A stretch of DNA of 7,484 nt from Microcaldota archaeon (GTDB lineage: Archaea > Micrarchaeota > Micrarchaeia > Norongarragalinales > UBA8480), in contig JAHFHC010000029.1 of NCBI GenBank assembly GCA_023247085.1, positions 1 to 7,484 on the forward strand. The letters run 5' to 3'. Within the stretch, counting starts at the first letter, position 1. Each line of letters opens with the position of its first letter. Below the pieces are notes generated by a model. The model did no database searches, was not told where the DNA came from, and was given only the letters and a program-made list of their open reading frames with translations. A program made the translations under genes and the position numbers. Below, piece after piece: positions 6,166 through 7,484 of this stretch.

Positions 6166-6642
6166 TTATTTTTCTAATGCGGCTATTTTAGCTATTCTGC
6201 GGGCGTGTCTTTCTTGGCCACTAAATTTAGTTGTTAAAAACGTGTTAACTATATTGACTGCGGTTTGCACTGGCATTGGTTTTAACAATTTGCGTGCACT
6301 TGGTTCTAGGAATTGCCCGCCAGATAAGCATAGTATATTTGCGTCATCGTGTTGACGGGTTAGGCATGCCACTTCTTCATTGAATGCAACTATGGCTCTG
6401 ATGGATTTTATTTTATTTGCCGCAATGCACATTCCTTCAGCACTACCGCACACCAAAATTGCACGCGCGCTTTCTTTTGCAACTCGACTCGCTACTTTTT
6501 TCGCCACATCCGGATAATCGTCTCCTTCAGTGTAATCTGGCGTTAAGTCAATAAGTGAATATTTGTGGGATAAATTATGCAATAAGTGCTGCTTTAATGC
6601 ATAACCTGCATGGTCGGCGCCAATGTAGATAGCTGAATTCAT
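6166..6642 (-). CDS. rpiB: Ribose-5-phosphate isomerase B
   Basis: This RpiB/LacAB-family enzyme interconverts ribose 5-phosphate and ribulose 5-phosphate and feeds the epimerase and transketolase encoded further along. The 158 residues fit the family. Motifs are IGADHAG (7-13), GDDYPDVA (40-47), the active-site loop CGSAEGMCIAANK (65-77) with the catalytic-position Cys65, RQHDDANILCLSGG (96-109) with His98, and the C-terminal phosphate-binding ERHARRIAKIAALE (144-157). The loop usually reads CG(T/S)GxGMSIAANK; here Ala68-Glu69 replace Gly and a hydrophobic residue, which may alter the oxyanion region or specificity. It starts at an ATG with no ribosome binding site but with a TATA box about 35 bases upstream, so its transcript probably begins almost at the start codon. 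LacA/LacB-type isomerases are the alternative; the neighbouring rpe and tkt favour RpiB. Confidence 0.92.
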   Translation of the reverse strand: MNSAIYIGADHAGYALKQHLLHNLSHKYSLIDLTPDYTEGDDYPDVAKKVASRVAKESARAILVCGSAEGMCIAANKIKSIRAIVAFNEEVACLTRQHDDANILCLSGGQFLEPSARKLLKPMPVQTAVNIVNTFLTTKFSGQERHARRIAKIAALEK

Positions 6643-6671
6643 AATTATAACAATAATTAAATGGATTTCAG

Positions 6672-6682
6672 CTATTTAAAAG
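6672..6682 (-). promoter_or_regulatory. TATA box of rpiB
   Basis: CTTTTAAATAG on the minus strand is a near-consensus archaeal TATA element centred about 35 bases before the rpiB ATG. The predicted transcription start near 6651 leaves a leader of about nine bases, too short for a Shine-Dalgarno site, and none is seen. Confidence 0.6.
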
Positions 6683-6740
6683 TAAGTTGTGCTTTTTGCT
6701 TAAACAAAGCTTGATTCATCCAGCGGTACTTTAAAGCTAC

Positions 6741-7121
6741 TTAATTACCGTATTCTCGTTTTTCAAGTGCTTCGTCTTCAGTTAAGCCTTTTACTGGTTT
6801 AAACTTGCTTTTTTCAACTACTTTTTTTAATTCACCAAGCGCTTCTTTAGTAGCCAAGTTTAAATCCCATTCATTTTGATTAAAGTCCCTATCCAGTTCG
6901 CTTACTGTGTAAACCTTGCCTTGTACCGTAAGCTTAGCTTTTACTTGATAGCGTTTCTTTTTACCCTCTACACTTGATTTTATTTGCAAATGTAATTCAT
7001 CTTCTTGCGTAAACTGAAACTCCCGTTCAAGCTTGCTAACAAACGCAATTCCTTCTTCTTCTAACGATTCTTTGAACATGTGTTCTTCTGACTTTAACCC
7101 ACTAACTATTACTCTTACCAT
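6741..7121 (-). CDS. Small protein resembling the HPF/RaiA ribosome-hibernation fold
   Basis: The 126 residues have no catalytic motif that I recognise. The pattern is a short N-terminal strand and helix (1-30), strands ELHLQIKSS (42-50), KKRYQVKAKLTV (55-66) and KVYTVSEL (69-76), an acidic turn, then a helix EWDLNLATKEALGELKKVVEKSKFK (84-108) and a charged tail. The order of strands followed by an A-x-D/E-x-A-x-x-x-L helix ending in basic residues recalls HPF/RaiA (sigma-54 modulation/S30AE) proteins, which bind the ribosomal small subunit and silence translation. This match is by eye and tentative. The start at 7119-7121 is secure: AGAGGAGA lies seven bases upstream. The gene is read just after a 15-codon leader ORF, with a strong TATA box further up. 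No terminator is evident before rpiB. Confidence 0.6.
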   Translation of the reverse strand: MVRVIVSGLKSEEHMFKESLEEEGIAFVSKLEREFQFTQEDELHLQIKSSVEGKKKRYQVKAKLTVQGKVYTVSELDRDFNQNEWDLNLATKEALGELKKVVEKSKFKPVKGLTEDEALEKREYGN

Positions 7122-7123
7122 AA

Positions 7124-7171
7124 CTAATCTCCTCTATGCACTGTCATTTTTTTATTTCGTTTTTTAGACAT
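7124..7171 (-). CDS. Short leader ORF with leaderless geometry (15 residues)
   Basis: The peptide MSKKRNKKMTVHRGD is encoded from an ATG at 7169-7171 to a TAG at 7124-7126, two bases before the ATG of the HPF-like gene. Six of its fifteen residues are Lys or Arg. The TATA box at 7194-7202 is centred about 27 bases before this ATG, exactly where an archaeal leaderless transcript would begin, and the ribosome binding site of the next gene lies in its last codons. It may be a true small protein or a leader peptide that couples translation. At 15 codons a chance ORF is quite possible. Confidence 0.4.
   Translation of the reverse strand: MSKKRNKKMTVHRGD
7128..7135 (-). promoter_or_regulatory. Ribosome binding site of the HPF-like gene
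   Basis: AGAGGAGA on the minus strand ends six bases from the ATG (AGGAG is seven bases away) and is the best Shine-Dalgarno match in the window. It lies wholly within the last codons of the short leader ORF, so ribosomes finishing that ORF would arrive at this site. Confidence 0.75.
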
Positions 7172-7193
7172 TTTTATCTCTATACCGTCAAAG

Positions 7194-7202
7194 TTTTTAT
7201 AT
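7194..7202 (-). promoter_or_regulatory. TATA box upstream of the leader ORF and HPF-like gene
   Basis: ATATAAAAA on the minus strand is a strong archaeal TATA element. It predicts a transcription start at about 7172, one base before the leader ORF ATG and about 50 bases before the HPF-like gene. A purine-rich BRE is not obvious in front of it (the preceding bases read GCTAAG). Confidence 0.65.
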
Positions 7203-7230
7203 CTTAGCTGTAAAACTAGAATTACAATTA

Positions 7231-7266
7231 AAACTACCGCGGTTTAGCATAATGCTGTGTTAGTTT
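7231..7266 (-). terminator. Nested inverted repeat after an upstream gene, possible terminator
   Basis: Arms AAACTA (7231-7236) and TAGTTT (7261-7266) flank an inner perfect repeat AGCAT-A-ATGCT (7246-7256). The palindrome ACCGCGGT (7236-7243) lies between. The outer right arm touches the stop codon of the upstream gene, and on the minus strand the stem ends in TTTTAATTG. A stem followed by Ts would suit transcription termination or 3'-end protection; an operator is the alternative. Confidence 0.4.
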
Positions 7267-7484
7267 CTAAGATCCAAATAAGCCGAAAAGTGAACTCGCA
7301 GTTTCTATAACTATAAGTTGTACGATTGTAACTGGTGCAGTTGATTCATAACGCACCCGCCCCGTGTTGCGTGCGGCATTAAATGAAAGCGTTCCATTTT
7401 GTATTGATTGAATTGTAGCTGTGTCAGTGTAAACCTTTATACCTGGTTTCTCAACTAGCCCTTCGTGTATGTCAACTATCATTG
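7267..7484 (-). CDS. C-terminal end of an unrecognised protein (probably partial)
   Basis: At least 71 residues are open here, ending at a TAG. An ATG at 7480-7482 is available as a start, but the two bases before it (CA) cannot form a stop with any third base, so the frame may continue beyond the window. The visible part starts IVDIHEGLVEKPGIKVYTDTA, has a middle rich in Thr, Asn and Arg, and finishes with a hydrophobic stretch TIVQLIVIETASSLFGLFGS. That tail is about the length of a short membrane anchor but contains a glutamate and no flanking basic residues, so I do not call it a membrane segment. I do not recognise the family. Confidence 0.5.
   Translation of the reverse strand, partial: MIVDIHEGLVEKPGIKVYTDTATIQSIQNGTLSFNAARNTGRVRYESTAPVTIVQLIVIETASSLFGLFGS

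Noticed and set aside
6643-6740. Terminator or small RNA between the HPF-like gene and rpiB
   Set aside because: Only short AAGCTT/TTTAAA-type palindromes and the rpiB TATA box are visible; no stem with a T-run follows the stop codon.

Overview
The window looks like a piece of an A+T-leaning archaeal chromosome, possibly from a small-genome (DPANN-like) lineage. The archaeal call rests on several things seen in the sequence. TATA-box-like elements (TTTAAATA, TATAAAAA, CTATAAAAAATAG) lie about 25-37 bases from start codons. Several genes have little or no leader. GTGAT Shine-Dalgarno variants match the end of 16S rRNA. Transketolase is split into two genes. The phylum cannot be fixed from this window, and a bacterial origin is not strictly excluded. 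Every gene I accept is on the minus strand, so transcription runs from high to low coordinates.

In order of transcription, the window opens with the C-terminal end of an unrecognised protein (7267-7484), followed by a stem-loop-like inverted repeat. A strong TATA box then precedes a 15-codon basic leader ORF (7124-7171), whose end carries the ribosome binding site of a 126-residue protein resembling the HPF/RaiA ribosome-hibernation fold (6741-7121). Next are rpiB (ribose-5-phosphate isomerase B, own TATA box), lysA (diaminopimelate decarboxylase, own TATA region), and a protein built from a helical domain plus a lone PEP-utiliser phosphohistidine domain (3260-4639).

A two-gene toxin-antitoxin module of the TumE/TumA type follows (2515-3208), preceded by a two-tier inverted repeat that covers its probable promoter. 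Only 16 bases after the antitoxin comes the sugar-phosphate set: rpe (ribulose-phosphate 3-epimerase), the transketolase N-terminal subunit and the C-terminal subunit (cut by the window edge).

RpiB, Rpe and the two-part transketolase are three steps of the non-oxidative pentose phosphate pathway. They interconvert ribose-5-P, ribulose-5-P and xylulose-5-P and exchange two-carbon units. LysA adds the last step of DAP-route lysine synthesis. The most interesting points are the toxin-antitoxin pair with its composite operator placed directly ahead of the rpe-transketolase genes, the leader ORF with leaderless geometry, the PEP-utiliser protein without its partner domains, and a LysA in which the histidine expected to stack on PLP appears to be methionine. 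I saw no rRNA, tRNA, CRISPR array or insertion sequence.
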